A stretch of 64,000 nucleotides of DNA from Pseudomonas chlororaphis (GTDB taxonomy: Bacteria; Pseudomonadota; Gammaproteobacteria; Pseudomonadales; Pseudomonadaceae). Positions 1 through 9,145 of this stretch are shown piece after piece; position 1 is the first letter of the stretch; each line of letters begins with the position of its first letter. Location of the stretch: the NCBI GenBank assembly GCA_001023535.1, contig CP011020.1, forward strand, positions 1,995,733-2,059,732, in the 5' to 3' direction. A program made the position numbers and the translations under genes. The notes under the pieces are model-generated. The model ran no database searches and was not told the DNA's origin. It was given only the letters and a program-made list of their open reading frames with translations.

Positions 1-800
1 GGTTGTACGAAGCCATGCGCTACAGCGTGATGAACGGCGGCAAGCGTGTCCGCCCGCTGCTGGCCTATGCCGCCTGCGAAGCGCTGGGCGGCGAGGCTCG
101 GCAGGCCAACGGCGCGGCGTGCGCGGTGGAGCTGATCCACGCCTACTCGCTGGTCCACGATGATCTGCCGGCCATGGACGACGACGACCTGCGTCGCGGC
201 CAGCCCACCACGCACAAGCAATTCGACGAAGCCTGCGCGATTCTCGCCGGCGACGGGTTGCAGAGCCTGGCCTTCAGCGCCCTGCTCGACCCCGCCCTGA
301 GCGATTGCCCGGCGCAGATCCGCCTGGACATGGTCAGTGCCCTGGCGCTGGCGGCGGGCCCTGCCGGCATGGTCGGCGGCCAGGCCATCGACCTCGGTTC
401 GGTGGGCCTGAAACTGGACCAGGACGCGCTGGAATACATGCATCGGCACAAGACCGGTGCGCTGATCGAGGCCAGCGTCAAGCTGGGCGCCCTCGCCAGC
501 GGTCGGGCCACGCCGGAGCAGTTGCACGCCTTGCAAGCCTACGCCCGAGCCATCGGCCTGGCGTTCCAGGTGCAGGACGACATCCTCGACGTCGAAAGCG
601 ATACCCAGACCCTCGGCAAACGCCAGGGTGCCGACATCGCCCGCGACAAGCCGACTTACCCGGCCCTGCTCGGCCTCGATGCCGCCAAGGCCTACGCCCT
701 GGAGCTGCGCGACCAGGCCCTGGCCGCGCTGCGACCCTTTGACGCGGCGGCCGAGCCGTTGCGTGAGCTGGCCCGCTATATCGTCGAACGACGCAGCTGA
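1..800 (+). CDS. ispA: Farnesyl diphosphate synthase (5' truncated by window edge)
   Basis: This enzyme condenses isopentenyl diphosphate with DMAPP and then geranyl diphosphate to make farnesyl diphosphate, the C15 precursor of quinone side chains and undecaprenyl carriers. About 265 codons are visible against a usual 295, so roughly 30 N-terminal residues lie outside the window; the TTG at base 3 is not the true start. The first Asp-rich motif (DDLPAMD, visible residues 53-59) and the second (DDILD, about 192-196) bind the Mg-diphosphate. The GGKRVRP stretch near residue 12 is the usual substrate-binding segment. The gene lies just upstream of dxs, as in other pseudomonads, where xseB normally precedes it. 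The 3' end is intact. Confidence 0.96.
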   Translation, partial: LYEAMRYSVMNGGKRVRPLLAYAACEALGGEARQANGAACAVELIHAYSLVHDDLPAMDDDDLRRGQPTTHKQFDEACAILAGDGLQSLAFSALLDPALSDCPAQIRLDMVSALALAAGPAGMVGGQAIDLGSVGLKLDQDALEYMHRHKTGALIEASVKLGALASGRATPEQLHALQAYARAIGLAFQVQDDILDVESDTQTLGKRQGADIARDKPTYPALLGLDAAKAYALELRDQALAALRPFDAAAEPLRELARYIVERRS

Positions 801-913
801 TACGGGGTCAACCCTTCAGACTGCGTATCGGCCAAGTTCCGGCCAACGCGTGGGCAGCTTGCGATGCATAAGGTAAACTGCCGCCTCTTTCTATACCTAT
901 AACGATTCGCCTG

Positions 914-2812
914 ATGCCCACGACGTTTCAAGAGATTCCCCGCAAGCGCCCGACCACGCCCCTGCTGGACCGTGCCAACACGCCGGACGGCCTGCGCCGG
1001 TTGGGTGAAGCCGAGCTGGAAACCCTGGCCGATGAGTTGCGCCTGGAACTGCTCTACACGGTCGGCCAGACCGGTGGGCACTTCGGGGCCGGCCTGGGCG
1101 TCATCGAGCTGACGATCGCCTTGCACTACGTGTTCGACACCCCGGACGACCGGCTGGTGTGGGACGTGGGGCACCAGGCCTACCCGCACAAGATCCTTAC
1201 CGGCCGTCGCGAGCGCATGGGCACGTTGCGCCAGAAGGACGGCGTGGCGGCATTCCCGCGCCGCTCCGAGAGCGAATACGACACCTTTGGCGTCGGCCAC
1301 TCCAGCACGTCCATCAGCGCCGCCCTGGGCATGGCGATTGCCGCCCGCCTGCAGAACAGCGACCGCAAGGCCATTGCCGTGATCGGCGACGGCGCACTGA
1401 CCGCCGGCATGGCGTTCGAGGCGCTGAACCACGCGCCGGAAGTCAACGCCAACATGCTGGTGATCCTCAACGACAACGACATGTCGATCTCGCGCAACGT
1501 CGGTGGTTTGTCCAACTACCTGGCGAAGATTCTCTCCAGCCGTACCTATGCCAGCATGCGCGAAGGCAGCAAGAAGGTCCTGTCGCGCCTGCCCGGTGCC
1601 TGGGAAATCGCCCGGCGCACCGAGGAATACGCCAAGGGCATGCTGGTTCCCGGCACGCTGTTCGAAGAACTGGGCTGGAACTACATCGGCCCCATCGACG
1701 GCCACGACCTGCCCACATTGATCGCCACCCTACGCAACATGCGCGACCTCAAGGGCCCGCAGTTCCTGCACGTGGTCACCAAGAAGGGCAAAGGCTTCGC
1801 CCCGGCGGAAGTCGACCCGATCGGCTATCACGCCATCACCAAGCTCGAACCCCTGGACGCACCGGCCGCCGCCCCGAAAAAAGCCGGCGGACCGAAGTAT
1901 TCCGGCGTGTTCGGCCAGTGGTTGTGCGACATGGCCGCCGCCGATCCGCGCCTGGTGGGCATCACTCCGGCCATGAAGGAAGGCTCGGACCTGGTGGCGT
2001 TCAGCGAACGCTACCCGCAGCGCTACTTCGACGTGGCGATTGCCGAGCAGCACGCCGTGACCCTCGCCGCCGGCATGGCCTGCGAAGGCGCGAAACCGGT
2101 GGTGGCGATCTATTCGACCTTCCTGCAACGCGGCTATGACCAATTGGTGCATGACGTGGCGGTGCAGAACCTCGACGTGTTGTTCGCCATCGACCGTGCC
2201 GGCCTGGTGGGCGAAGACGGTCCGACCCACGCCGGCAGTTTCGACCTGTCATTCCTGCGCTGCATCCCCGGCATGCTGGTGATGACCCCGAGTGATGAAA
2301 ACGAGCTGCGCAAAATGCTCACCACCGGCCACCTGTTCAATGGCCCGGCGGCGGTGCGCTACCCCCGTGGAACCGGCCCGAATGCGCCCATCGAAGCCAA
2401 CCTCGACCCCATCGAGATCGGCAAGGGCGTGATCCGTCGCCAGGGCCGGCAAACCGCGCTGCTGGTGTTCGGCGTGCAACTGGCCGAAGCCCTCAAGGTC
2501 GCGCAGACCCTGGACGCCACGGTGGTGGACATGCGCTTCGTCAAACCCCTGGACGAAGCACTGGTCCGCGAGATCGCTGCGGGCCATGAACTGCTGGTGA
2601 CCGTCGAGGAAAACGCCATCATGGGCGGCGCCGGGGCAGCGGTCAGCGAGTTCCTGGCCCGGGAAAACCTGCTCAAGCCGGTGTTGCACCTGGGCCTGCC
2701 GGACATCTACGTCGAACACGCCAAGCCTGCCCAGATGCTGGCCGAGTGTGGCCTGGACGAGGCCGGCATCGAAGCCTCGGTGCGCCAGCGATTGCAGTTG
2801 CTGGGGTTGTAA
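914..2812 (+). CDS. dxs: 1-deoxy-D-xylulose-5-phosphate synthase
   Basis: Dxs is the first enzyme of the MEP isoprenoid pathway. It joins pyruvate and glyceraldehyde 3-phosphate with loss of CO2 and uses thiamine diphosphate. The protein has 632 residues, normal for the family. Visible features are the N-terminal [12 protein letters not shown] segment (His56), the GHQAYPHK motif (His near 87), and the thiamine-diphosphate motif starting GDG at 158-160 and ending at Asn186. The central AIAEQHA motif carries the catalytic Glu near residue 378. The ATG at 914 is kept because the N-terminus ([13 protein letters not shown]) resembles that of other pseudomonad Dxs proteins. It lies 113 bp after ispA on the same strand. 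Its cofactor depends on ThiL, encoded at 8162-9127. Confidence 0.98.
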   Translation: MPTTFQEIPRKRPTTPLLDRANTPDGLRRLGEAELETLADELRLELLYTVGQTGGHFGAGLGVIELTIALHYVFDTPDDRLVWDVGHQAYPHKILTGRRERMGTLRQKDGVAAFPRRSESEYDTFGVGHSSTSISAALGMAIAARLQNSDRKAIAVIGDGALTAGMAFEALNHAPEVNANMLVILNDNDMSISRNVGGLSNYLAKILSSRTYASMREGSKKVLSRLPGAWEIARRTEEYAKGMLVPGTLFEELGWNYIGPIDGHDLPTLIATLRNMRDLKGPQFLHVVTKKGKGFAPAEVDPIGYHAITKLEPLDAPAAAPKKAGGPKYSGVFGQWLCDMAAADPRLVGITPAMKEGSDLVAFSERYPQRYFDVAIAEQHAVTLAAGMACEGAKPVVAIYSTFLQRGYDQLVHDVAVQNLDVLFAIDRAGLVGEDGPTHAGSFDLSFLRCIPGMLVMTPSDENELRKMLTTGHLFNGPAAVRYPRGTGPNAPIEANLDPIEIGKGVIRRQGRQTALLVFGVQLAEALKVAQTLDATVVDMRFVKPLDEALVREIAAGHELLVTVEENAIMGGAGAAVSEFLARENLLKPVLHLGLPDIYVEHAKPAQMLAECGLDEAGIEASVRQRLQLLGL

Positions 2813-2832
2813 CTCAGACCACCACCGAACCC

Positions 2833-2922
2833 TGTGGGAGCGGGCTTGCTCGCGAAGGCGGTGTATCAGTCAATATCGAATTCGACTGACACACCGCCTT
2901 CGCGAGCAAGCCCGCTCCCACA
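2833..2922. repeat. REP pair (inverted 32-bp arms)
   Basis: Two perfect 32-bp inverted arms lie at 2833-2864 and 2891-2922. They begin TGTGGGAGCGGGCTTGCTCG and enclose a 26-bp spacer that is itself partly inverted (CAGTC/GACTG). This is a Pseudomonas REP doublet of the TGCTCGCGAA subtype. It fills most of the gap between dxs and btuB, so the open frame that runs through it (from 2834) is not a believable N-terminus for btuB. Confidence 0.9.
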
Positions 2923-2956
2923 TTGGTTGCGTGAAGCACACATGATCGGAACACCC

Positions 2957-4837
2957 ATGAAACTGCGCCTGGCCCTCACCCTGTCCCTACTGCCAACCCC
3001 CGACCTGCTGGCCGACACGTTCGAGCGCGAGCAGGCACTGAAGCTGCCCGACATCGTGATCAGCGCCAACCGCCAGGTCGAGGCGCGAAATGACAGCAGT
3101 GCCGCCAACACGGTCTTCACCCGCGACGACATCGAACACTTGCAGCCGGCCAGCGTCAGCGACCTGCTCAGTCACGTGCCGGGGGTGCAGGTCGCGCCGC
3201 TGGGTGGACGCGGCAGCCTGCCGGGGATCTACATTCGCGGCACCAAGTCGGCCCAGAGCCTGGTATTGGTGGACGGCCAGCGCATCGGCAACGCCACCTC
3301 CGGTGACAGCAACCTGCAACGGCTGAATATCAACCAGATCGAGCGAGTGGAAGTACTGCGGGGCTCGCGCTCGGTCCTCTATGGCGCCGATGCAGTGGGC
3401 GGGGTCATCCAGATCTTTACCCGTCGAGGCCATGAACAGGGCCTGCAACCGCGCCTGCACCTGGGCGTCGGCAGTCACCAGACCTGGGAGCGCAGCCTGG
3501 GGCTGTCCGGCGGCGATGAACAGACGCGCTTCAACCTCGGCGCCAGCCTGGACGAATCCGCCGGCACCAATCGGACCCACACCTCCTACGCCAGCGACCG
3601 CGACGACGACGCCAACCGCAACCAGTCGCTGAGCCTGAGCCTGAGCCATGCGCTGGCAGACAACCTGGAAGTCGGGCTGAATCTGCTGGATAACCGCGGC
3701 AAGAGCGAATACGACAACCCGTTCGGCCGCTTTGACCCGGCGACGTTCGAATCACTGCCCCAGCAGCCGTACAGCGAGTTTGCCGTGAGCAGCTTCAGCA
3801 GCTACGTGGATGGACGCATCAACGACACCTGGAAATCCCGCCTCGAAGTGGGCCACAGCGAAAATCGAGAGAAGACCTTCGACAAGCTCAGCGATGTCCG
3901 CGAAGTGTTCAACACCTACCGCGACTCCGTGACCTGGCAGAACGACGTGACGCTGGATGAGCACAACAGCCTGATCGTGGGCGGCGATTGGTACGAGGAT
4001 CGGGTCAACAGCAGTACATCGTTCGACGAGGACAGTCGCTGGAACCGCGCCGCGTTTATCCAGCACCGCTATCAGGCCGAGGCGTTTTCCACCGAATTGG
4101 GCCTGCGACGCGACCAGAACCAGCAATTCGGCGGCCAGAACAGTTGGAGCGGCACCCTCACCCTGCCGGTTTCGCCGGGCAACGACCTGTTGCTGACCTA
4201 CAGCGAAAGTTTTCGCGCGCCGACCTTCAACGACCTGTACTACCCGGACTACAGCAACCCGAACCTCACCCCCGAGACCGCCAAGAGCTACGAACTGCAA
4301 TGGCGCAGCCAATTGGGCGAGGACACCCGCCTGGAGACCTCGCTGTATCGCACTGACCTCAAGGACGCGATCATTTTCGGCAGCCAGTCACGCCCGCAGA
4401 ACGTCGCCTCGGCGCGGATCAACGGCGTCGAAATGGCTTTGATGCAGGATCTGTTCGGCTGGCAGGGCAACCTGGCCGTGGCCGTGATCGATCCACGGGA
4501 CAGGGACAGCGGCCACACCCTGGCCCGCCGCGCCCGCCGGACCCTGAGCCTGGATCTGGACCGTTCATTCGACCGACTGAGCCTCGGCGCGACCTGGCAA
4601 GCGGTGAGCAGCAGCTATGACGATGAGAACAACCGCCATGCGCTGGGTGGTTATGCCCTCCTGGGCTTGCGCAGCGGTTGGGCGCTGAGCCGGGAAGTGA
4701 AACTGGAGATGAAGGTGGATAACCTGCTGGACAAGGGTTACAGCCGGGCGCTGTATAGCCATGATGGGGCCCAGTATGGGTATCGGGAGGAAGGTCGGAC
4801 GTGGTTGTTTGGGGTGACCTGGACACCGTCACTCTGA
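2957..4837 (+). CDS. btuB: TonB-dependent vitamin B12 receptor, BtuB-like
   Basis: Predicted outer-membrane receptor that imports cobalamin with energy from TonB-ExbBD. From the ATG at 2957 the protein has 626 residues (E. coli BtuB 614). A signal peptide (MKLRLALTLSLLPTPDLLA) is followed by a TonB-box-like segment (PDIVISANR). The plug domain is visible through LLSHVPGVQV, IRGTKSAQSLVLVDGQ and IERVEVLRGSRSVLYGADAVGG, and then a long beta-barrel. An in-frame ATG at 2942 is an alternative start; anything further upstream would translate the REP doublet. The B12 assignment is supported by the nearby convergent btuF-like gene. No cobalamin riboswitch was recognised in the 129-bp leader. The last residue is Leu rather than the usual aromatic one. 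The exact ligand is inferred. Confidence 0.85.
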   Translation: MKLRLALTLSLLPTPDLLADTFEREQALKLPDIVISANRQVEARNDSSAANTVFTRDDIEHLQPASVSDLLSHVPGVQVAPLGGRGSLPGIYIRGTKSAQSLVLVDGQRIGNATSGDSNLQRLNINQIERVEVLRGSRSVLYGADAVGGVIQIFTRRGHEQGLQPRLHLGVGSHQTWERSLGLSGGDEQTRFNLGASLDESAGTNRTHTSYASDRDDDANRNQSLSLSLSHALADNLEVGLNLLDNRGKSEYDNPFGRFDPATFESLPQQPYSEFAVSSFSSYVDGRINDTWKSRLEVGHSENREKTFDKLSDVREVFNTYRDSVTWQNDVTLDEHNSLIVGGDWYEDRVNSSTSFDEDSRWNRAAFIQHRYQAEAFSTELGLRRDQNQQFGGQNSWSGTLTLPVSPGNDLLLTYSESFRAPTFNDLYYPDYSNPNLTPETAKSYELQWRSQLGEDTRLETSLYRTDLKDAIIFGSQSRPQNVASARINGVEMALMQDLFGWQGNLAVAVIDPRDRDSGHTLARRARRTLSLDLDRSFDRLSLGATWQAVSSSYDDENNRHALGGYALLGLRSGWALSREVKLEMKVDNLLDKGYSRALYSHDGAQYGYREEGRTWLFGVTWTPSL

Positions 4838-4863
4838 TCCAGAGCTTGTGGTGCCTGGACTGG

Positions 4864-4892
4864 CCTCTTCGCGGGCAAGCCCGCTCCCACAG
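4864..4892. repeat. Single REP palindrome
   Basis: One REP unit (CTTCGCGGGCAAGCCCGCTC core, ending CCCACAG) lies just after the btuB stop, between convergent genes. A degenerate copy (TGTGGAGCGAGCTGGCTCGC) follows at about 4926-4946, so the pair may be a decayed doublet of mixed subtype. Confidence 0.75.
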
Positions 4893-4963
4893 TTGATCGA
4901 TGTTGTCGCTCAAGACGCGGTCAGCTGTGGAGCGAGCTGGCTCGCGATTGCAAGCGCCGCGGT

Positions 4964-5749
4964 CTATTTGTCCGGCGCAATCAATTCACACAGCCGGGCC
5001 GTCGCCTCGATCATCTGCCCACTGGGCCGCTCCAGCCCCTTGTCGGTCACCCGCAGCAATCGCCCTTGCGCCACCGGCCAGGCTTTCCAGGCATCGAGCT
5101 GGGCCTGTTCCGTGGCCAGGATCGCCTGCGGCTTGCGCTGCAACACCGACTCCACGCTCACTTGCGGCGCCGGCAGGCTCAGGTCGGCGAACACATTGCG
5201 CGCGCCGCACACCGCCAGGGCATCGCTGATGATCTGGCCACCGCCCACGGTATAGAGCGGCCGGTCCCACACCTGATAGAACACCGGCAGCGGTGGCTCG
5301 CGCCGGTAGCGTTGGCGCAGGCCCTCCAGGCGCTCGCGCAACTGCGCCGCGCGTTGCATGCCCCGTTCCGGCCGGCCAAGCTGCGCGGCGATGGCTTCGA
5401 TTTGCGTGATCAACTGGTCGAGGTCGTGGGGGTCGACCACATGGATGGCGATGCCCAGGCCCTTGAGCTGCTCGCGCTGGGCCGGTCCGACGCTGCCCGG
5501 CCAGAGCAGGAGCAGGTCGGGCTTGAGGCTGAGCAAGCGCTCCATGTCCAGTTGCCCGTAACGCCCTACCGAAGGCAGGTTTTCCAGCACGGCGGGACGC
5601 TCACCGCCGTCCAGCACGCCCACCAGCAGGTCGGCGCAATCGAGCTCGACAACGATTTCCGATAACGAAGGCGCCAGGCTGACCACCCGTGGGGCCGCAA
5701 CCGCCGAGGCACTGACGGCCAGCAGCACAACCGCCAGCCAGCGGTGCAT
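4964..5749 (-). CDS. btuF: Cobalamin-binding periplasmic protein, BtuF-like
   Basis: Predicted periplasmic protein of 261 residues that hands vitamin B12 from BtuB to an inner-membrane ABC importer. A signal peptide ending ASAVAA is followed by PRVVSLAPSLSEIVVELD and VGRYGQLDMERLLSLKPDLL, typical of the class III helical-backbone binding-protein fold. Near residues 170-215 the GGGQIISDALAVCGARN and PQVSVESVLQRKPQAIL segments match the second lobe of BtuF. It is the last gene of a leftward group and its start overlaps the stop of the upstream membrane-protein gene, so translation is probably coupled. No BtuC or BtuD gene is in the window. It points towards btuB, tail to tail. An iron-siderophore binding protein is the main alternative. 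Confidence 0.85.
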   Translation of the reverse strand: MHRWLAVVLLAVSASAVAAPRVVSLAPSLSEIVVELDCADLLVGVLDGGERPAVLENLPSVGRYGQLDMERLLSLKPDLLLLWPGSVGPAQREQLKGLGIAIHVVDPHDLDQLITQIEAIAAQLGRPERGMQRAAQLRERLEGLRQRYRREPPLPVFYQVWDRPLYTVGGGQIISDALAVCGARNVFADLSLPAPQVSVESVLQRKPQAILATEQAQLDAWKAWPVAQGRLLRVTDKGLERPSGQMIEATARLCELIAPDK

Positions 5750-6168
5750 CAGCCGAGTTGACGCGGGATGCGGTACAGGTAGAACAACACGGCCGTGGAC
5801 AACGCCAGCAGCATCAACGGCACCGCTTCGAGGCCGACGAACACCGCCAGCGCACCGACCCAGGCCGGCAGCGCGGCGACCAGGAGCGCCGCACGCCGAC
5901 GGGCGGCCAGGGTAATCCAGGCTTGGGGCTCATCCGCCGTGTCGAGGGCTTTCTGGGTGGCGATCAAGGCGTTCTTGTAGGGCCCGAAGAAACGCAGGCT
6001 GACAAACATCGACGCCACGCCCGCGATGAACAACGGCATCGCCAGCACCGGCAGGATCGCCTCGCCCTGGCCGAACACCGCGTTGATCACGAACAGCGGC
6101 AGCAAGGCCAGCGCCAGGTACTGCCACCACGTGACGGACAGCCGCCGCCGGACCTGACCACGCGTCAC
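5749..6168 (-). CDS. Small four-helix membrane protein of unknown function
   Basis: A 139-residue integral membrane protein with four predicted hydrophobic segments (about residues 14-33, 39-58, 92-112 and 114-132) and an Arg-rich N-terminus (MTRGQVRRR), which suggests the N-terminus faces the cytoplasm. I do not recognise a characterised family. It sits between ribA and btuF with overlaps at both ends (4 bp with ribA, 1 bp with btuF), so the three are likely co-transcribed and translationally coupled. It is far too short to be a BtuC permease. A role linked to the binding protein or to flavin supply cannot be told from sequence. Confidence 0.8.
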   Translation of the reverse strand: MTRGQVRRRLSVTWWQYLALALLPLFVINAVFGQGEAILPVLAMPLFIAGVASMFVSLRFFGPYKNALIATQKALDTADEPQAWITLAARRRAALLVAALPAWVGALAVFVGLEAVPLMLLALSTAVLFYLYRIPRQLG

Positions 6169-6782
6169 GCCCGGTCGACCTCGCCCTGGTGCTCGTTGCC
6201 CATCATGTGGTCGAGCTTGCTGGCCTTGGTCGCCAGGTAGAGCTTGTTGTGGGGATTATGACCGGTGTGCAGCGGCACGCGCTCGGCCACTACGATGCCC
6301 ATGTCGGTCAACGCCTTGACCTTGCGCGGGTTGTTGGTCATCAACCGCAAGGACGTGACCCCCAGGTGCTCGAGCATCGGCTGGCAGATGCTGTAGTCGC
6401 GCATGTCGGCGGCAAAGCCGAGGCGCTCGTTGGCCTCGACGGTGTCCGCGCCGCCATCTTGCAACTCATAGGCGCGAATCTTGTTCAGCAGGCCAATGCC
6501 CCGGCCTTCCTGGCGCAGGTACAGCAATACGCCCCGGCCTTCGCGGGCAATCGCCTGCAAGGCCGCTTCGAGTTGCGAACCGCAATCGCAGCGCTGGCTG
6601 AACAAGGCATCGCCCGTCAGGCATTCGGAATGCAGACGGCCAAGCACCGGTGCGCCGTCGGCGAAATCACCCAGGCTCAGCACGACGTGCTCGCGGCCGG
6701 TGGCTTCATCGAGAAAACCATGCATGGTGAATTGCGCAAAGGGCGTTGGCAGCTTGGAGGCGGCAACAAAAACGACAGGCAC
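6165..6782 (-). CDS. ribA: GTP cyclohydrolase II
   Basis: First enzyme of riboflavin synthesis: GTP is converted to 2,5-diamino-6-ribosylamino-4(3H)-pyrimidinone 5'-phosphate, formate and pyrophosphate. The 205-residue protein is full length. The zinc site is complete in [20 protein letters not shown] (three Cys, near residues 54, 65 and 67). The catalytic [10 protein letters not shown] motif and the nucleotide-binding NNPRKVKAL segment follow. This is the functional cyclohydrolase of the window, because the matching domain of RibBA (10336-11427) has lost its zinc ligands. It lies apart from the main rib operon, leading the group with the four-helix membrane protein and btuF. Confidence 0.97.
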   Translation of the reverse strand: MPVVFVAASKLPTPFAQFTMHGFLDEATGREHVVLSLGDFADGAPVLGRLHSECLTGDALFSQRCDCGSQLEAALQAIAREGRGVLLYLRQEGRGIGLLNKIRAYELQDGGADTVEANERLGFAADMRDYSICQPMLEHLGVTSLRLMTNNPRKVKALTDMGIVVAERVPLHTGHNPHNKLYLATKASKLDHMMGNEHQGEVDRA

Positions 6783-6891
6783 CGGTGTGCTCCTGATCTA
6801 GTACTGGAGTTTCGCAGAGGCGGGCATTGTAACAGCACGTCAAGACAGACGCTTAGGCTGAATTGTCGGCCATAACCATCGAAAAGTTTGA

Positions 6892-7650
6892 TTACGGCTT
6901 CGGTGGATTGCCATTCTCGTCGAACGGATAGGGTTGTTTCCAACGCTCGAAGATCGGTTTCAACTTGCCGCTCTTGACCAATACCTCCATGCGCCGGTCG
7001 AACAGCGCGCGCAAGGCCCGGCCGTTCTCGTTGTTGGCAAACCCCAGGTAGAGCGGCAGGTTGATCAACGGCGAGAGCTTGTACTGCTGGGGATTGTCGG
7101 CCTTGGCGAGCACCTGCTGGATCTCCATCAGCGCATCGATATAGAAATCGGCACGATCATGGGCAAGCATCGGCAAGATCCCCACCGCCCGGTGAATTTC
7201 GTTGTAACGCCGGATGTTGGGCAGGTAGCTGTTGTATTCGTAGCCACGCATCCACACCAGCCGGTAGTTACCGACGGTGGTCAGCGTCGGGGACGGCTTG
7301 GAAGCCAGCCCCAGGGCATAGATGTGATCGACGTCGTAGTGCCAGTGAGGGTAGAGCAGGCCTTCGGTTTCATCGCGGTAGGCGCCCACCTGTGCGTCGA
7401 CTTCGCCGCGCTGCACCAACCCGATGGAGCGGGTGTACGGCACGCTGCGGATCTCCAGCTTGACGCCTTCAGGCTCGAACACCTCGCGCAGGATGTCCCA
7501 GGCCATGCCCTGGCCATCGGCCTGGGTGTAATTGGCCCACTCCTCGCTGGCCGCGCGGATCTTGCCCGGCAGCGGCGCCGGGTCGGCCGCCCGCACGCCG
7601 AGGCAGGCCCCCAGACACAGCAACAGCAGTAGTGCGCGGCTGACGCCCAT
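6892..7650 (-). CDS. Periplasmic solute-binding protein (SBP_bac_3 type), orphan
   Basis: A 252-residue secreted protein resembling the extracellular domain of polar amino-acid ABC systems. The start chosen is the ATG at 7650 (MGVSRALLLLLCLGACLGVRAAD), which gives a clear signal peptide; the frame stays open upstream to 7869 but would overlap pgpA. Visible segments include WDILREVFEPEGVKLEIRSV, RSIGLVQRGEVDAQVGAY and the late RMEVLVKSGKLKPIFERWKQ, typical of the two-lobed fold. There is no permease or ATPase gene nearby, so it may work as an orphan sensor or share another transporter. It starts 11 bp after the pgpA stop and is probably the last gene of the nrdR-rib-pgpA operon. Confidence 0.8.
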   Translation of the reverse strand: MGVSRALLLLLCLGACLGVRAADPAPLPGKIRAASEEWANYTQADGQGMAWDILREVFEPEGVKLEIRSVPYTRSIGLVQRGEVDAQVGAYRDETEGLLYPHWHYDVDHIYALGLASKPSPTLTTVGNYRLVWMRGYEYNSYLPNIRRYNEIHRAVGILPMLAHDRADFYIDALMEIQQVLAKADNPQQYKLSPLINLPLYLGFANNENGRALRALFDRRMEVLVKSGKLKPIFERWKQPYPFDENGNPPKP

Positions 7651-7661
7651 TCCTGGCTCCC

Positions 7662-8165
7662 TCAGGTGAAACACCACACCAATCCTTGCATTGCCAGCCA
7701 GGCAAAGACCCCGGCCAGGACATCGTCGAGCATGATACCGACGCCTCCGTGAACATGCCGGTCGATCCAGCGGATCGGCCATGGCTTGAGGATATCGAAG
7801 AAGCGAAACACCAGGAAACCCATTACCAGCCAGTACCAGCCTTCCGGCACCAGCCAGAGGGTGATCCACATGCCGACCATTTCGTCCCAGACGATGCCTT
7901 CATGATCGTGCACCCGCAGGTCATCCGCCACTTTGCCACAGAGCCAGAAGCCAAACAGCATGGTGAGGCCCAGCATCAGCCAGTAGCCCCAGTCCGGCAA
8001 CATCTGCCACAACGGTATGAAGGGTAGCGCAACCAGCGAGCCCCAGGTGCCCGGCGCTTTAGGCAAGGTTCCCGAACCGAAGCCGAAGGCCATGAAATGC
8101 CAGGGATTGCGCCAGACCGAGGGCGGAACGAACTCCGCCGGGACCTGGTTGGGATGATCTGTCAC
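7662..8165 (-). CDS. pgpA: Phosphatidylglycerophosphatase A
   Basis: Inner-membrane enzyme that removes the terminal phosphate of phosphatidylglycerophosphate to give phosphatidylglycerol. The 167-residue protein is of normal length. The family pattern is visible: GFGSGTLPKAPGTWGSL near residues 29-45, DLRVHDHEGIVWDEMVGMW near 86-104 with the acidic residues that bind Mg, and DILKPWPIRWIDRHVHGGVGIMLDDVLAG near 130-158. Hydrophobic segments alternate with these motifs. Its start overlaps the thiL stop by 4 bp (ATGA), so it is translationally coupled to thiL, the standard gammaproteobacterial arrangement. The product is the lipid head group used by cardiolipin synthases such as ClsB at 31489-32787. 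Confidence 0.97.
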   Translation of the reverse strand: MTDHPNQVPAEFVPPSVWRNPWHFMAFGFGSGTLPKAPGTWGSLVALPFIPLWQMLPDWGYWLMLGLTMLFGFWLCGKVADDLRVHDHEGIVWDEMVGMWITLWLVPEGWYWLVMGFLVFRFFDILKPWPIRWIDRHVHGGVGIMLDDVLAGVFAWLAMQGLVWCFT

Positions 8166-9127
8166 GGTGTCTCCCGAAAATGTTGGTAGCCCCGGATGTG
8201 CGGGGTGATGTCCTGTCCATGGCGATCGACCAGCGTCACGCCCTCGCCTGCCGCTACGCGACCGATCACATGGATCGGCCTGCCTTCGGCTTGCAGCGCC
8301 GGCAACCCGGCCGGCGGCAAGGTAAACAGCAACACGTAATCGTCGCCACCACTCAGGGCCGCATCCGTCGCGCCCGGCATGCCAAGGAACGCCACTAAAG
8401 CCTTGGACAACGGCAGGCGGTCCCGTTCAACCTCAATGGCCACGGCGGATGCCTGGGCAATATGCCCGCAATCGGCCAGCAGGCCATCGGAAATATCCAT
8501 TGCCGCGCGGGCCTTGCCCCGCAGCGCCAGGCCCAGGTCGATCTGCGGCCGGGGCGACCAGTAGTGTGCCAGCAGGGAGTCGGCGACAGCGGTTTCGGCG
8601 ATGCGCTGGCCAAGCACCAGCGGCAAGGCGCCAGCAGCATTGCCCAACTCGCCGCCGACGCAGAGCAGATCGCCAGGTTGCGCGCCGCCACGGGTCAGGG
8701 CCTGGCCGGCAGGCACTCGGCCAAACACCGTCAGGGTCAGGCTCAACGGCCCTCGCGTGGTGTCACCGCCCACCAGCGTCACGCCACAAGCCTGGGCCAT
8801 CTGGTTCAAGCCGCGGGCATAGGCCAGCAGCCAATCGGCGGTCACCGTCGGCAGGGTCAGGGCAAGGGTAAAGGCAACCGGAGTGGCGCCCATGGCGGCC
8901 AGGTCGCTGACCGCAACGGCCAGCGAGCGCTGGCCGAGCAGGAACGGATCGCAGGGATCAGGGAAGTGCACACCGGCCACGAGGGTGTCGGTGGACACCG
9001 CCAGTTGCTCCCCAACAGGCACAGCCAGCAAGGCGCAGTCGTCGCCGATCCCCAGCGCAACGCCCTCGCCGCCCTGCGCACAAGGCGCGGCGGCGAAGTA
9101 ATTACGGATCAGCTCAAATTCGCCCAT
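8162..9127 (-). CDS. thiL: Thiamine-monophosphate kinase
   Basis: ATP-dependent kinase that converts thiamine monophosphate to thiamine diphosphate, the cofactor of Dxs and central dehydrogenases. It has 321 residues. The N-terminal MGEFELIRNYF, the GIGDDCALL metal-binding segment near residues 27-35, the STDTLVAGVHF motif near 45-55 and AVSDLAAMGA near 71-80 are all typical. The GDTTRGP segment near 120 and AMDISDGLLADCGHIA near 208-223 complete the PurM-like fold. It starts 18 bp downstream of nusB and overlaps pgpA by 4 bp, in the conserved nusB-thiL-pgpA order. No key residue appears to be missing. Confidence 0.97.
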   Translation of the reverse strand: MGEFELIRNYFAAAPCAQGGEGVALGIGDDCALLAVPVGEQLAVSTDTLVAGVHFPDPCDPFLLGQRSLAVAVSDLAAMGATPVAFTLALTLPTVTADWLLAYARGLNQMAQACGVTLVGGDTTRGPLSLTLTVFGRVPAGQALTRGGAQPGDLLCVGGELGNAAGALPLVLGQRIAETAVADSLLAHYWSPRPQIDLGLALRGKARAAMDISDGLLADCGHIAQASAVAIEVERDRLPLSKALVAFLGMPGATDAALSGGDDYVLLFTLPPAGLPALQAEGRPIHVIGRVAAGEGVTLVDRHGQDITPHIRGYQHFRETP

Positions 9128-9145
9128 AGCCGCCGCAAGCGCCGT

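Noticed and set aside
776..1705. Long open frame on the minus strand opposite dxs
   Set aside because: It is antisense to a complete dxs, shows no family motif, and is typical of high-G+C shadow frames.
2834..2956. N-terminal extension of btuB through the REP doublet
   Set aside because: The extension translates a REP palindrome and would place about 40 residues before a clear signal peptide.
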